This document shows, piece by piece, positions 1 to 6,421 of a stretch of DNA of 11,156 bases. The position numbers and the translations under genes are program-made. The stretch is from a bacterium (GTDB lineage Bacteria; Patescibacteriota; Microgenomatia; JAADGY01). The notes under the pieces were generated by a model. That model was given only the letters and a program-made list of their open reading frames with translations, was not told the origin of the DNA and did no database searches. Location of the stretch: the NCBI GenBank assembly GCA_013152165.1, contig JAADGY010000014.1, positions 1-11,156 on the forward strand, in the 5' to 3' direction. How positions within the stretch are numbered: position 1 is the first letter of the stretch; each line of letters starts with the position of its first letter.

Positions 1-357
1 TAGATCAAGAGCTTCCTCAAAACATTGACTAACCTGTTTTGGCATATTCCAGCCAGCCATCTTTTGTGCGACATAACTCTCTATTTCATCAGCTAATTTA
101 ATGAAAAATCCTCTAACCGGAACTATGCCCAATTCAGGATCCACCGGAACTTCAAAAGATCGTGGAAAATCATCAAACCTCCTCCCATTATGCCCCAAAT
201 CAAAAACAATCTCACCGTCAACTAAACTTCCCTCCAGTCGCACTCTCCTCTTCAAAAACCTGGAAGCCCAACCTTTTGCCGATAACCAATCTATCCTAAC
301 AAATCGCTGCCCTTGTTCTTTTTCATCTACAAAAGGTATTGGTTCAAAAGGGACCAT
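1..357 (-). CDS. Hypothetical protein, 5' part only (runs off left edge)
   Basis: The minus strand is open for 119 codons from an ATG at 357 to the window edge, with no stop, so this is the N-terminal part of a longer protein. The visible product starts MVPFEPIPFVDEKEQGQRF, is soluble-looking, rich in charged and aromatic residues, and has no signal peptide or membrane segment. I do not recognise the family. A TGCTATAAT extended -10 box (368-376, minus) ends ten bases before the ATG, which supports a real transcribed gene and this start; the predicted leader is only about 4-5 nt and there is no Shine-Dalgarno sequence. The competing plus-strand frame at 101-454 has a low-complexity Ser/Thr/Lys-rich product and looks like an antisense shadow. 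Coding status fairly likely; function unknown. Confidence 0.6.
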   Translation of the reverse strand, partial: MVPFEPIPFVDEKEQGQRFVRIDWLSAKGWASRFLKRRVRLEGSLVDGEIVFDLGHNGRRFDDFPRSFEVPVDPELGIVPVRGFFIKLADEIESYVAQKMAGWNMPKQVSQCFEEALDL

Positions 358-367
358 TATATTTCAA

Positions 368-376
368 ATTATAGCA
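368..376 (-). promoter_or_regulatory. Extended -10 promoter for the left-edge gene
   Basis: On the minus strand this reads TGCTATAAT, an exact extended -10 element (TGnTATAAT). No convincing -35 box lies upstream, which is acceptable for extended -10 promoters. The expected start site is about 361-362, leaving a leader of only a few bases before the ATG at 357. Confidence 0.5.
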
Positions 377-450
377 TTGATAAAAGCCCACACCTCCCAA
401 ATTCTACAGGTAATCTATTTTTTAAACCTCCACAGCCTTGTTGCTTTTAA

Positions 451-1395
451 TTAATTTTTCTTTGTTGATCTGAGCATTCTTTTGTATACCCGATAAGGTT
501 TGGGGCCAACCACCGGTTTGCCGTTGATAAACACCGTCGGCGTGCCGTACAAGCCGGTTTCTTTTACCTTGTCTTTTTGCCGGCTTACTTTTTCTGCGGT
601 TTTATCACTCATAACGCACTCGCGGAATTTTTTCATATCAACCCCCAGCGACTCGATTTGATTGACTACTTGCTGGCCGTCGCTTATCCTTTCAACATCA
701 GCAGCAAACAGCCAATCATTTAACCGCCAGAATTTTTGTTCGTCCTGCTGTCTTACACATTCAGTGTAATAGGATAAAAAATCAGTTTTTTCTTTGACCG
801 GAAAATGGACAAAAACAAACCTAGGTTTATATTTTTCAACCAATTTTTTAACCGCCGGGTAAGCTTTTCGGGTGTAGGGGCAGGCATAACAGCCGATAAA
901 AACAATTTCTTTTTCAGCTTGAGAGTTTAGGGTGGGGTAGGCGGATAAATCCAAAGGCTTCATGGTCAAGCCCTTTATCGACGGCGGATTAACATCGCAT
1001 GACTCGCCCGCATTTTCCGACACGCCCGACACTTTGGCGTTTTGGCCGGTTGGATCAAATAAACAAAATCCGGATGATTCAGGCCCGTTACAGTTGCCAT
1101 ACATATAATAGTTGTACAAACTTCTGCTTACCCAAAAACCGCTTAAAATCAGCATGATAAAAAAAGCCAAGGAAATAATATCAAAATAACGATTGATAAA
1201 CCGGGCTGTTTTGGGTGATTTTAAAATCAACTTGCTTATTAATTTGGCTTTGACCTTGGCATCAAAAGAGGCTTCACAGGGTTTTAACCGCAACCGTCGA
1301 AAAACACATTTGGCCGCCTCTTTAGCCAGCTGTCTATGCGAGGCGCTAAAAATTCCCAAAACCGAAAAAATGATTAAAGCTAAAAAACAAAACAC
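451..1395 (-). CDS. Membrane-anchored DsbA-like thiol:disulfide oxidoreductase (thioredoxin fold)
   Basis: This 314-aa protein probably forms or shuffles disulfides in exported proteins outside the membrane. Hydrophobic segments lie at about residues 1-17 and 71-89. A cytosolic-looking basic linker with Cys30 and Cys40 sits between them. The C-terminal domain (about 160-310) has the active site C169-Y-A-C172 after a beta strand (EIVFIGCYACPYT), and the cis-proline loop GTPTVF at 284-289, both hallmarks of the thioredoxin/DsbA fold. Extra cysteines at 102, 111, 133, 213 and 260 may form structural disulfides. The start is GTG at 1395 with no Shine-Dalgarno sequence; an in-frame stop lies at 1417-1419, so the start cannot be far upstream. 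It lies 33 nt after the cysteine desulfurase gene and is probably cotranscribed. The fold is secure; whether it oxidises, reduces or isomerises is not shown. Confidence 0.85.
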   Translation of the reverse strand: MFCFLALIIFSVLGIFSASHRQLAKEAAKCVFRRLRLKPCEASFDAKVKAKLISKLILKSPKTARFINRYFDIISLAFFIMLILSGFWVSRSLYNYYMYGNCNGPESSGFCLFDPTGQNAKVSGVSENAGESCDVNPPSIKGLTMKPLDLSAYPTLNSQAEKEIVFIGCYACPYTRKAYPAVKKLVEKYKPRFVFVHFPVKEKTDFLSYYTECVRQQDEQKFWRLNDWLFAADVERISDGQQVVNQIESLGVDMKKFRECVMSDKTAEKVSRQKDKVKETGLYGTPTVFINGKPVVGPKPYRVYKRMLRSTKKN

Positions 1396-1428
1396 GATAA
1401 AATCAATTTTAATCTTTTAAGCGAAAGC

Positions 1429-2640
1429 TTACAACACCTTTATAAGTTTTTTGAAAACATCAATAAAAACCGCCGCTTCGTCCTGGGTGTTGTAAAAATA
1501 AAATGACAACCTGGCTGAGCCGTCTAAATTATGCGCCTTAAACCAGGAATGGACGCAATGCTGGCCCGATCTAATCATAATATTTTCCGTTTCATCAAGC
1601 ATCAAAGCCAGCTGGTGGACATCAACCCCGTCCACATAAAAAGAAAAAATGCCGCCGCGTTTTTCTGCCTCGGTTGGCCCGATAACATGTACCCGCTCCA
1701 TCCTTAACAGCTCATCGCTGACCATTTGGTTTAGTTTTAATTCCTGTTTTTTAATATCATCAAACCCAATCTGGTTCAAATAATCAACCGCCGCTCCTAA
1801 ACCAATAATGCCGGCGTAATCCTGCAGGCCGGCCTCGAATTTTTCCGGCGGCGGCAGTAAGACAAAGTCTTCATAACTGGATCGTTCAACCGTATCCCCG
1901 CCGACCATAAACGGCTTTATCCTCTCCAACAGTTTATACTTGCCATACAAAACCCCGGTGCCTGACGGCCCCAGCATCTTATGGCCCGAAAAAGCCAAGA
2001 AATCAACGTCCAGATCTCCGACATCAACCCTCATATGGGGCACCGCCTGGGCTCCATCTAATAAAACCAATGATTTGTTTTCATGGGCTAACTTAATGAT
2101 TTCTTTGATGGGATTGGTTACTCCGTCTAAGTTGGAAGTCACAACCATCGATACCAGCTTAGTTTTTTCATTTAGTAAGGCTTTAAAAGCCTCTACATCA
2201 AAGCTATTGTCTTTTTTGGAGGGTGAAATCCTGAACCTCACCCCTTTTTCTTTGGCCAAAATCTGCCAGGGAATCAAATTGGAATTATGTTCCTTATCTG
2301 TAATTATTACCTCGTCGCCCTCTTGCCAGTCAAGCGCGTGGACAACTAAATTCATCCCCTCGGTTGTGTTTCGGGTAAACACCACCTCTTCTGGCCTTTT
2401 AGCCCCGATAAACTTGGCTATTTTTTGCCTGGCTTCATGAACTTTATCCGTTACCTTTACCCCTAATTTGTGCGAGCTTCTGCCGGCGCAGGCTGGATAC
2501 TCCAAATAATACTGATCAACAGCCTCTATTACCTGGCGCGGCCTTAATGTTTGGCAGGCATTGTCAAAATAAATGATTTGCTTGCCATTTAGTTTTTGGC
2601 TTAAAACCTTAAAATTACTGCGGATAGATTTAACATCCAT
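1429..2640 (-). CDS. sufS: Cysteine desulfurase, SufS/CsdA type (PLP-dependent, class V aminotransferase fold)
   Basis: The enzyme removes sulfur from L-cysteine, giving alanine and an enzyme persulfide used for Fe-S clusters or tRNA thiolation. The 403-aa length is typical of SufS. Visible motifs are the NACQTLRP N-terminal region, EHNSN with His118 (predicted to stack on PLP), LLDGAQAVPH with Asp195 and Gln198, the PLP lysine K221 in SGHKMLGPSGTG, the catalytic Cys362 in RSGQHC, and Arg377 in SARLSFYFYNT. The short Cys loop fits group II (SufS) rather than IscS. No SufU, SufE, SufB, SufC or SufD partner is in the window, so its sulfur acceptor is unknown. An extended -10 box lies directly before the ATG, suggesting a leader of one or two bases. 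The DsbA-like gene follows in the same direction. Confidence 0.95.
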   Translation of the reverse strand: MDVKSIRSNFKVLSQKLNGKQIIYFDNACQTLRPRQVIEAVDQYYLEYPACAGRSSHKLGVKVTDKVHEARQKIAKFIGAKRPEEVVFTRNTTEGMNLVVHALDWQEGDEVIITDKEHNSNLIPWQILAKEKGVRFRISPSKKDNSFDVEAFKALLNEKTKLVSMVVTSNLDGVTNPIKEIIKLAHENKSLVLLDGAQAVPHMRVDVGDLDVDFLAFSGHKMLGPSGTGVLYGKYKLLERIKPFMVGGDTVERSSYEDFVLLPPPEKFEAGLQDYAGIIGLGAAVDYLNQIGFDDIKKQELKLNQMVSDELLRMERVHVIGPTEAEKRGGIFSFYVDGVDVHQLALMLDETENIMIRSGQHCVHSWFKAHNLDGSARLSFYFYNTQDEAAVFIDVFKKLIKVL

Positions 2641-2646
2641 GGTTTA

Positions 2647-2657
2647 ATTCTATAACA
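2647..2657 (-). promoter_or_regulatory. Extended -10 promoter abutting the sufS start
   Basis: The minus strand reads TGTTATAGAAT, which contains TGnTATAGA (2649-2657) and, shifted by two bases, TAGAAT (2647-2652). The start codon at 2640 is only 6-8 bases away, so transcription would begin at or almost at the ATG. There is no clear -35 box and no ribosome binding site. Confidence 0.4.
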
Positions 2658-2746
2658 TCCCAGCCTGCCAGGATTCTTTTAAGATTGACTGCCTTTCCCC
2701 TTTCGTGCGTTTAGAATTTTTTCCAAAAAGTGAATTTTTGATTTTT

Positions 2747-2828
2747 AACTTAATCTTTACGAACTTTATGAACTTTCTAACTTAATAAACTTAATTCGCT
2801 TTTGCCTTTTGACCTTTGCCCTTTGACT
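2747..2828 (+). repeat. Short imperfect tandem repeats between sufS and tRNA-Pro
   Basis: Two small repeat patches occupy this stretch. First, AACTT recurs at 2747, 2762, 2771, 2779 and 2788, the last four at 8-9 base spacing and including GAACTTTAT followed by GAACTTTCT. Second, a 14-base unit is repeated in tandem: TTTGCCTTTTGACC (2801-2814) and TTTGCCCTTTGACT (2815-2828), 12 of 14 identical. No open frame, known site or hairpin explains them. They lie inside the 315-bp gap 2641-2955, whose only other content is the promoter motifs and the tRNA fragment listed separately. Confidence 0.55.
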
Positions 2829-2864
2829 TCTTTATTATCTTCTTACTTATTATTAGCCATGCCG

Positions 2865-2870
2865 TATAAT
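2865..2870 (+). promoter_or_regulatory. -10 box upstream of the decayed tRNA copy
   Basis: A perfect TATAAT sits 11 bases before the 5' acceptor-like end of the tRNA-Pro fragment. A weak TTACTT (2843-2848) at 16-bp spacing could be the -35 box. The same TATAAT-to-tRNA arrangement (gap of 14) precedes the intact tRNA downstream, which suggests that the promoter was duplicated with the gene. Confidence 0.4.
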
Positions 2871-2881
2871 AAATCTGACCT

Positions 2882-2933
2882 CGGGGATTGATAAAGCGCC
2901 CCGACGTCACGTCGGGGAGGCCGGCGGTTCAAG
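2882..2933 (+). pseudogene. Decayed duplicate of the adjacent tRNA-Pro, with an 8-bp hairpin in place of the anticodon arm
   Basis: Compared with the intact tRNA-Pro at 2956, this copy keeps the 5' acceptor strand CGGGGATT (2882-2889). It lacks about ten bases of the D-arm, keeps GATA-A-AGCGC (2890-2899), and then departs completely in the anticodon arm. It resumes with 13 identical bases, AGGCCGGCGGTTC (2918-2930 = 3000-3012). The replaced arm is a perfect hairpin, CCCCGACG (2899-2906), TCA loop, CGTCGGGG (2910-2917). The 3' half of the T-arm and the 3' acceptor strand are missing, so it cannot fold as a tRNA. It may still be transcribed, since a TATAAT lies upstream. It is probably a tandem-duplication remnant. 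An integration-site scar is an alternative, but no integrase or phage gene is nearby. Confidence 0.6.
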
Positions 2934-2935
2934 AG

Positions 2936-2941
2936 TATAAT
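2936..2941 (+). promoter_or_regulatory. -10 box of tRNA-Pro
   Basis: A perfect TATAAT lies 14 bases before the mature 5' end of tRNA-Pro. The -35 region falls within the decayed tRNA copy and shows no good match to TTGACA. Confidence 0.45.
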
Positions 2942-2955
2942 ACTAATAATAAAGA

Positions 2956-3029
2956 CGGGGATTAGCTCAGATGGATAGAGCGCTACGTTCGGGACGTAGA
3001 GGCCGGCGGTTCGAGTCCGCCATCCCCGA
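2956..3029 (+). tRNA. tRNA-Pro(CGG)
   Basis: A full cloverleaf can be drawn. The acceptor is CGGGGAT (2956-2962) paired with ATCCCCG (3022-3028). The D-stem is GCTC/GAGC. The anticodon stem is CTACG/CGTAG around loop TTCGGGA (2988-2994), with anticodon CGG at 2990-2992 reading CCG. The T-stem is GGCGG/CCGCC around TTCGAGT. The C1-G72 pair and A73 discriminator match bacterial tRNA-Pro. The next bases are CCC, so CCA is not encoded and must be added after transcription. A decayed copy lies 27 bp upstream. Confidence 0.95.
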
Positions 3030-3068
3030 CCCATACTCACTTTACCCAACCCCAAACCGTCCCGATCT

Positions 3069-4097
3069 TTAAGGCTTCTTTAACTGGACTATTTGGGTGG
3101 GGTAGGCGATCTCGATTTTTTCTTTGCTGAATTTTTCTAAAATCTTTATGATGATTTCCTGCTGGCGGTCAACATATAGTTTGTAATCCTTGCTGTCCAA
3201 TTCATAGACTACCTCGAAAATCAGGGCATAATCCCCCATCTCGACCAAATGGGCCCGCTTGAATTCCGTATTGTCCAGCCCGCTTACAACCTCCTCGATA
3301 ATTTTAGGAATCTTTTTTAATTTAGCCACATCGGTTTCATAAACCACTCCAACCTTAAACACCGTTCTTCTTTTCTTCATGGTCCTAAAGTTTTGGACCA
3401 CCGAAGCCGTTAGCTCTTTATTTGGAATAATAATCTCTTCGCCTTTTAAGGATCTAATTCTAGTTGTTTTAATGCCGATCTTTTCCACCGTGCCCTTGTA
3501 CTCGCCCGTTACGATAAAATCTCCTACCGTGAATGGCTGGTCCAGCAAAATGGCAAAAGCGCTGAATAAATCGCCCAAAATATTCTGAACCGCCAAAGCA
3601 ATCGCGATGCCGCCGATGCCGATGCCGGCCACCAACGAGGAAACATTAATGCCGAAATTAGACAGCAAAAACAAAACCAGCACCACAACCAAGATTGCCT
3701 TTGATAAATACTTGGCAAAATACAAGATGGCCTGGGTGCCGGCTTCCTTTTCCTGGCTTAAACGTTTGAAAAAAAGATCCAAATACTTAAACAATAAGAC
3801 CATTAAATAATAAGTCAGGCCCGCCGCCGTAACATAAAGCAAAAGCGAGGTTATTTTGGACATGCCCGCCAGCCACCAGCTGCTTATATACAAAGACACT
3901 ATCAAAAGAAGCAGTCGATTGATGTTCTGCAGCCAATCTTCCAGCGGTTCTAAGAAGTCATTGGCCGGCAGATTTTTAACCACCTGCCTTATCCAAACCT
4001 GCGCCGCCGCCAAGCCCCCAAATATCAAAAAACCAAATCCCAAAACCTTTGCGAAACTGATTATTTGCGGTGAGTAAGAAATGTAATAATCTATCAT
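3069..4097 (-). CDS. MscS-family small-conductance mechanosensitive channel
   Basis: This 342-aa membrane protein would open under membrane tension to release solutes during osmotic downshock. Membrane segments lie at about 13-33, 61-78, 83-104 and 131-149. They are followed by the Gly/Ala-rich pore helix at about 152-183 (AGIGIGGIAIALAVQNILGD), the MscS signature. The beta domain follows at about 185-245, with QPFTVGDFI, then the alpha/beta C-terminal cage. One or two extra N-terminal helices compared with E. coli MscS (three) make it a mid-sized family member. The ATG at 4097 has no Shine-Dalgarno sequence. The gene is divergent from the surface-protein operon across a 106-bp AT-rich gap and convergent with tRNA-Pro. 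No clear terminator is visible in the 39 bp between it and the tRNA. Confidence 0.92.
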   Translation of the reverse strand: MIDYYISYSPQIISFAKVLGFGFLIFGGLAAAQVWIRQVVKNLPANDFLEPLEDWLQNINRLLLLIVSLYISSWWLAGMSKITSLLLYVTAAGLTYYLMVLLFKYLDLFFKRLSQEKEAGTQAILYFAKYLSKAILVVVLVLFLLSNFGINVSSLVAGIGIGGIAIALAVQNILGDLFSAFAILLDQPFTVGDFIVTGEYKGTVEKIGIKTTRIRSLKGEEIIIPNKELTASVVQNFRTMKKRRTVFKVGVVYETDVAKLKKIPKIIEEVVSGLDNTEFKRAHLVEMGDYALIFEVVYELDSKDYKLYVDRQQEIIIKILEKFSKEKIEIAYPTQIVQLKKP

Positions 4098-4104
4098 AAT
4101 TCGC

Positions 4105-4133
4105 TTGACAAATACGTCAAAAAAACCTAATAA
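4105..4133 (+). promoter_or_regulatory. Distal promoter P1 of the surface-protein operon, overlapping an inverted repeat
   Basis: TTGACA (4105-4110), a 17-bp spacer, then TAATAA (4128-4133). The -35 box forms the left arm of a small inverted repeat, TTGAC (4105-4109) and GTCAA (4116-4120), which could be an operator or chance. It would give a leader of about 60 nt. Confidence 0.4.
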
Positions 4134-4162
4134 TAAAATAACCTATAAACATATAATAATAC

Positions 4163-4191
4163 TTGACATTTTTATGCATAACCTTTATTAC
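4163..4191 (+). promoter_or_regulatory. Proximal promoter P2 of the surface-protein operon
   Basis: A perfect TTGACA (4163-4168) is followed after 17 bp by TATTAC (4186-4191), a moderate -10 box. The start site would be near 4198, only a few bases before the ATG at 4204. No Shine-Dalgarno sequence is present, so the mRNA could be effectively leaderless. Confidence 0.5.
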
Positions 4192-4203
4192 TAATATAGT
4201 AAC

Positions 4204-5412
4204 ATGAATTACTTTAAACCAGGGCGCAGATCAGCCCTTATAACCGTTGGTGCTTTTTTAATATCGCAAGTATTGATGTCTTTGCTGCCCTTTTTTACCT
4301 ATGTCGACGCCGCTAACAACTTGCAGGCCGCCAAAATAACCCTGTCTGATTCCAGGCCCAGTAAGTCCAGTGTTTCACATACAATTTATTTCCAGGCCAC
4401 CACCGCCCTGTCCGCCAGTGAAAAAATCATTATCGACTATCCCTCTGATTTTGACGTCACCGGCATGGGCGCCGCCAACGTCTCATCGATGAAGATCTCC
4501 GCCAACGCTGATATGAGTTCAGCCTCAACCTGTACCGTCGCCGATGACACCAACGGAGTCGACACCGTTGCTTTGGTTGAAGACGGCACCACTGATACTT
4601 TGACCTTTCAACTGGCCACCTCCGGTACTTGTTCTACTGTTACAGCCGATTATTACGTCGAGATTGTTGTAACCGGTTTTGCTAACCCAAGCAAATCAGC
4701 CTCGGCCGGCACCGCCGATACTTATTTGATCACCATGTCCACCACCAACAGCGGCGAAACCACCACCTATGACACCGCCACCGTCCGGGTAGCTATCATT
4801 GACGCGGTTACGATCTCGGCCACTATCCAAGCCACTCTTTCATTTGTCGTCGCCGGCGTTTCATCCTCTACCAGTGTCGGCAACAGCTATGATGCTACCG
4901 ATGTTACCACCACCGCCACCACCATTCCATTCGGCACCATCAACGCCTCGACCACCTACACCGCCGCCCAGCTATTGAAGGTTTCAACTAACGCCACCAA
5001 TGGATTTTATGTGGCGGTTAAGCAAGACGCCAACTTAACCGACGCCGCCAGCAACGATATTGATCAATTCACCGACGGCACCGCGGTTGATAACAGTACT
5101 CCGTCAACTTGGGCCTCGCCTTCCGGCACTCCCGGATCCGAAAATACTTACGGACATTTAGGATACGGCACCACCGACACCACCTTGACCGATTTGAACG
5201 GTTCCGGAACTTCCAGCCGATTTGCCACCGCTAAATTTGCCGGCTTAACAACTACCTATGAAGCCGTTTTATCTCATGGCAGTCCAGCCGACGGCACCGG
5301 CAGTGATACCAACGGTCAAGGCTACGCTGTTTATCAATTAGAAGTCAGTGGTCTTCAGCAAGCTGGTATTTACAGCAGTACCATCACCTATCTAGCCACT
5401 GCCCAATATTAA
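4204..5412 (+). CDS. Secreted Ser/Thr/Ala-rich surface protein, possibly WxL-like
   Basis: This 402-aa exported protein is a probable cell-surface structural protein or adhesin. A signal peptide covers about residues 1-36 (basic GRRS, hydrophobic core, likely cleavage after YVDA). The mature part is rich in Thr, Ser, Ala and Asp with alternating beta-strand patterns, and splits into an N-terminal beta domain (about 40-200) and a C-terminal one (about 200-402). The only mature cysteines, Cys110 and Cys143, could form one disulfide. The C-terminal end (GIYSSTITYLATAQY) resembles the last strand of Firmicutes WxL domains, but no W-x-L motif is seen, so this link is an inference. There is no C-terminal anchor or LPXTG motif. 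The following gene encodes a DUF916-like membrane protein 13 nt downstream, as in WxL clusters. A type IV pilin is unlikely because there is no prepilin motif. Confidence 0.75.
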   Translation: MNYFKPGRRSALITVGAFLISQVLMSLLPFFTYVDAANNLQAAKITLSDSRPSKSSVSHTIYFQATTALSASEKIIIDYPSDFDVTGMGAANVSSMKISANADMSSASTCTVADDTNGVDTVALVEDGTTDTLTFQLATSGTCSTVTADYYVEIVVTGFANPSKSASAGTADTYLITMSTTNSGETTTYDTATVRVAIIDAVTISATIQATLSFVVAGVSSSTSVGNSYDATDVTTTATTIPFGTINASTTYTAAQLLKVSTNATNGFYVAVKQDANLTDAASNDIDQFTDGTAVDNSTPSTWASPSGTPGSENTYGHLGYGTTDTTLTDLNGSGTSSRFATAKFAGLTTTYEAVLSHGSPADGTGSDTNGQGYAVYQLEVSGLQQAGIYSSTITYLATAQY

Positions 5413-5425
5413 AAATCAAAGCATC

Positions 5426-6418
5426 ATGGATTTTTTGAAAAAGACGCTTGTTATCATTACAGCTTTATCGGTTTTTGCTTTGGTTGGCCTTCACCGCCCG
5501 ATTAAGGCCGCTGAAAGCATTTTTTTGACCATCTCCCCGCCGATAAATGAATTGATTTTGGAACCGGGCAGTACCTCGACCCATGGTTTAAGCCTATTAA
5601 ACAACTCTGACTCCTCCATTACCGTTGATATCAGGGTTTCTCCATTTGTTCCCCGGGGCGAAGAGGGCCAAGTTAATATTTCCGATGAATCCCTGCCCGA
5701 CAGTGAAGATTGGGTTGTTGTTTATCCCGGCCGAATCACTCTTGAACCTAAAGAATCAAAAACTATAAGTTACACAATCAAACTGCCGCCCAACGCCCCC
5801 CCGGGTGGTTTTTACTTTGCCATCGTCGCCTCGTCTTCCCCGCACAAATACAAAGGCCAAGGCAGTCAGCTAGAGGGCGGCGCCGCGGTTGTGGCTTCGG
5901 TTTCCGAATTAGTTTTAGTCCAAATTAACGGCCCGGTCAGCTACAACGCCACCATCGAAGAATTTAACACTTCTAATAAAAAAAGATTTTTTTCCTACGG
6001 CCCGGTTGATTTTGTCGCCAGGATAAAAAACTTGTCAAATGTCCACACCGTTTTTTCCAACCAAATAGAAGTCGAAAACATCATCTTCCCCGAAAAATAC
6101 CTTCTTAAAATGAAAGATCAGCGCATCCTGCCCAACGCTGTTCGCAAATTTACCGCCACCGTTCCCAACAAATGGCACATCGGCTACTACAAAGCCACCC
6201 TAACCACATCTTATGCCGGCGGCAACAACCTTCAAAACGTTATTATGTTTTGGATTGTGCCGATCAAAGAAATCACCTTAATTTTGGCTGGCTTTGCCCT
6301 AATCCTAACGTTGATAATTATCTTGACCCGCCGATCTAAACACCGAGCCTATGAACTGCGAAAACTCCAAGAAGCCGTTGACCGCCTGGAAGAAATCGAG
6401 GAAAAAATCAGAAAATAG
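5426..6418 (+). CDS. DUF916-like (WxL-interacting type) extracellular protein with C-terminal membrane anchor
   Basis: This 330-aa protein has a signal peptide (about 1-29, ending PIKAAE), an extracellular region, a membrane helix at about 282-301 (ITLILAGFALILTLIIIL) and a short basic then coiled-coil cytosolic tail (about 305-330). The first extracellular domain, about 33-165, begins LTISPPINELILEPG and continues with an Ig-like beta sandwich including PPNAPPGGFYFAIV. This resembles DUF916, while about 170-275 looks like a second beta domain in the position of DUF3324. In Firmicutes such proteins bind peptidoglycan and WxL proteins. It probably anchors or presents the secreted protein encoded 13 nt upstream. 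It has no cysteines. The start ATG has no clear Shine-Dalgarno sequence, suggesting coupling or leader-independent initiation. Topology is confident; the domain assignment rests on pattern reading only. Confidence 0.75.
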   Translation: MDFLKKTLVIITALSVFALVGLHRPIKAAESIFLTISPPINELILEPGSTSTHGLSLLNNSDSSITVDIRVSPFVPRGEEGQVNISDESLPDSEDWVVVYPGRITLEPKESKTISYTIKLPPNAPPGGFYFAIVASSSPHKYKGQGSQLEGGAAVVASVSELVLVQINGPVSYNATIEEFNTSNKKRFFSYGPVDFVARIKNLSNVHTVFSNQIEVENIIFPEKYLLKMKDQRILPNAVRKFTATVPNKWHIGYYKATLTTSYAGGNNLQNVIMFWIVPIKEITLILAGFALILTLIIILTRRSKHRAYELRKLQEAVDRLEEIEEKIRK

Positions 6419-6421
6419 AAG

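Noticed and set aside
101..454. Plus-strand 117-codon open frame at the left edge
   Set aside because: The product is Ser/Thr/Lys-rich low complexity, with no promoter, and lies antisense to an unbroken minus-strand frame that has an extended -10 box at its start.
1940..2440. Plus-strand 166-codon frame
   Set aside because: It is wholly antisense inside the conserved sufS coding region, and its composition has no domain character.
2882..2933. Phage or integrative-element attachment site at tRNA-Pro
   Set aside because: The repeated piece has a duplicated promoter box and 5' acceptor strand rather than a clean 3'-end tRNA duplication, and there is no integrase or cargo between the copies.
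2843..3055. Minus-strand 70-codon frame
   Set aside because: It covers the intact tRNA-Pro and its decayed copy on the opposite strand; the frame is a by-product of structured RNA sequence.
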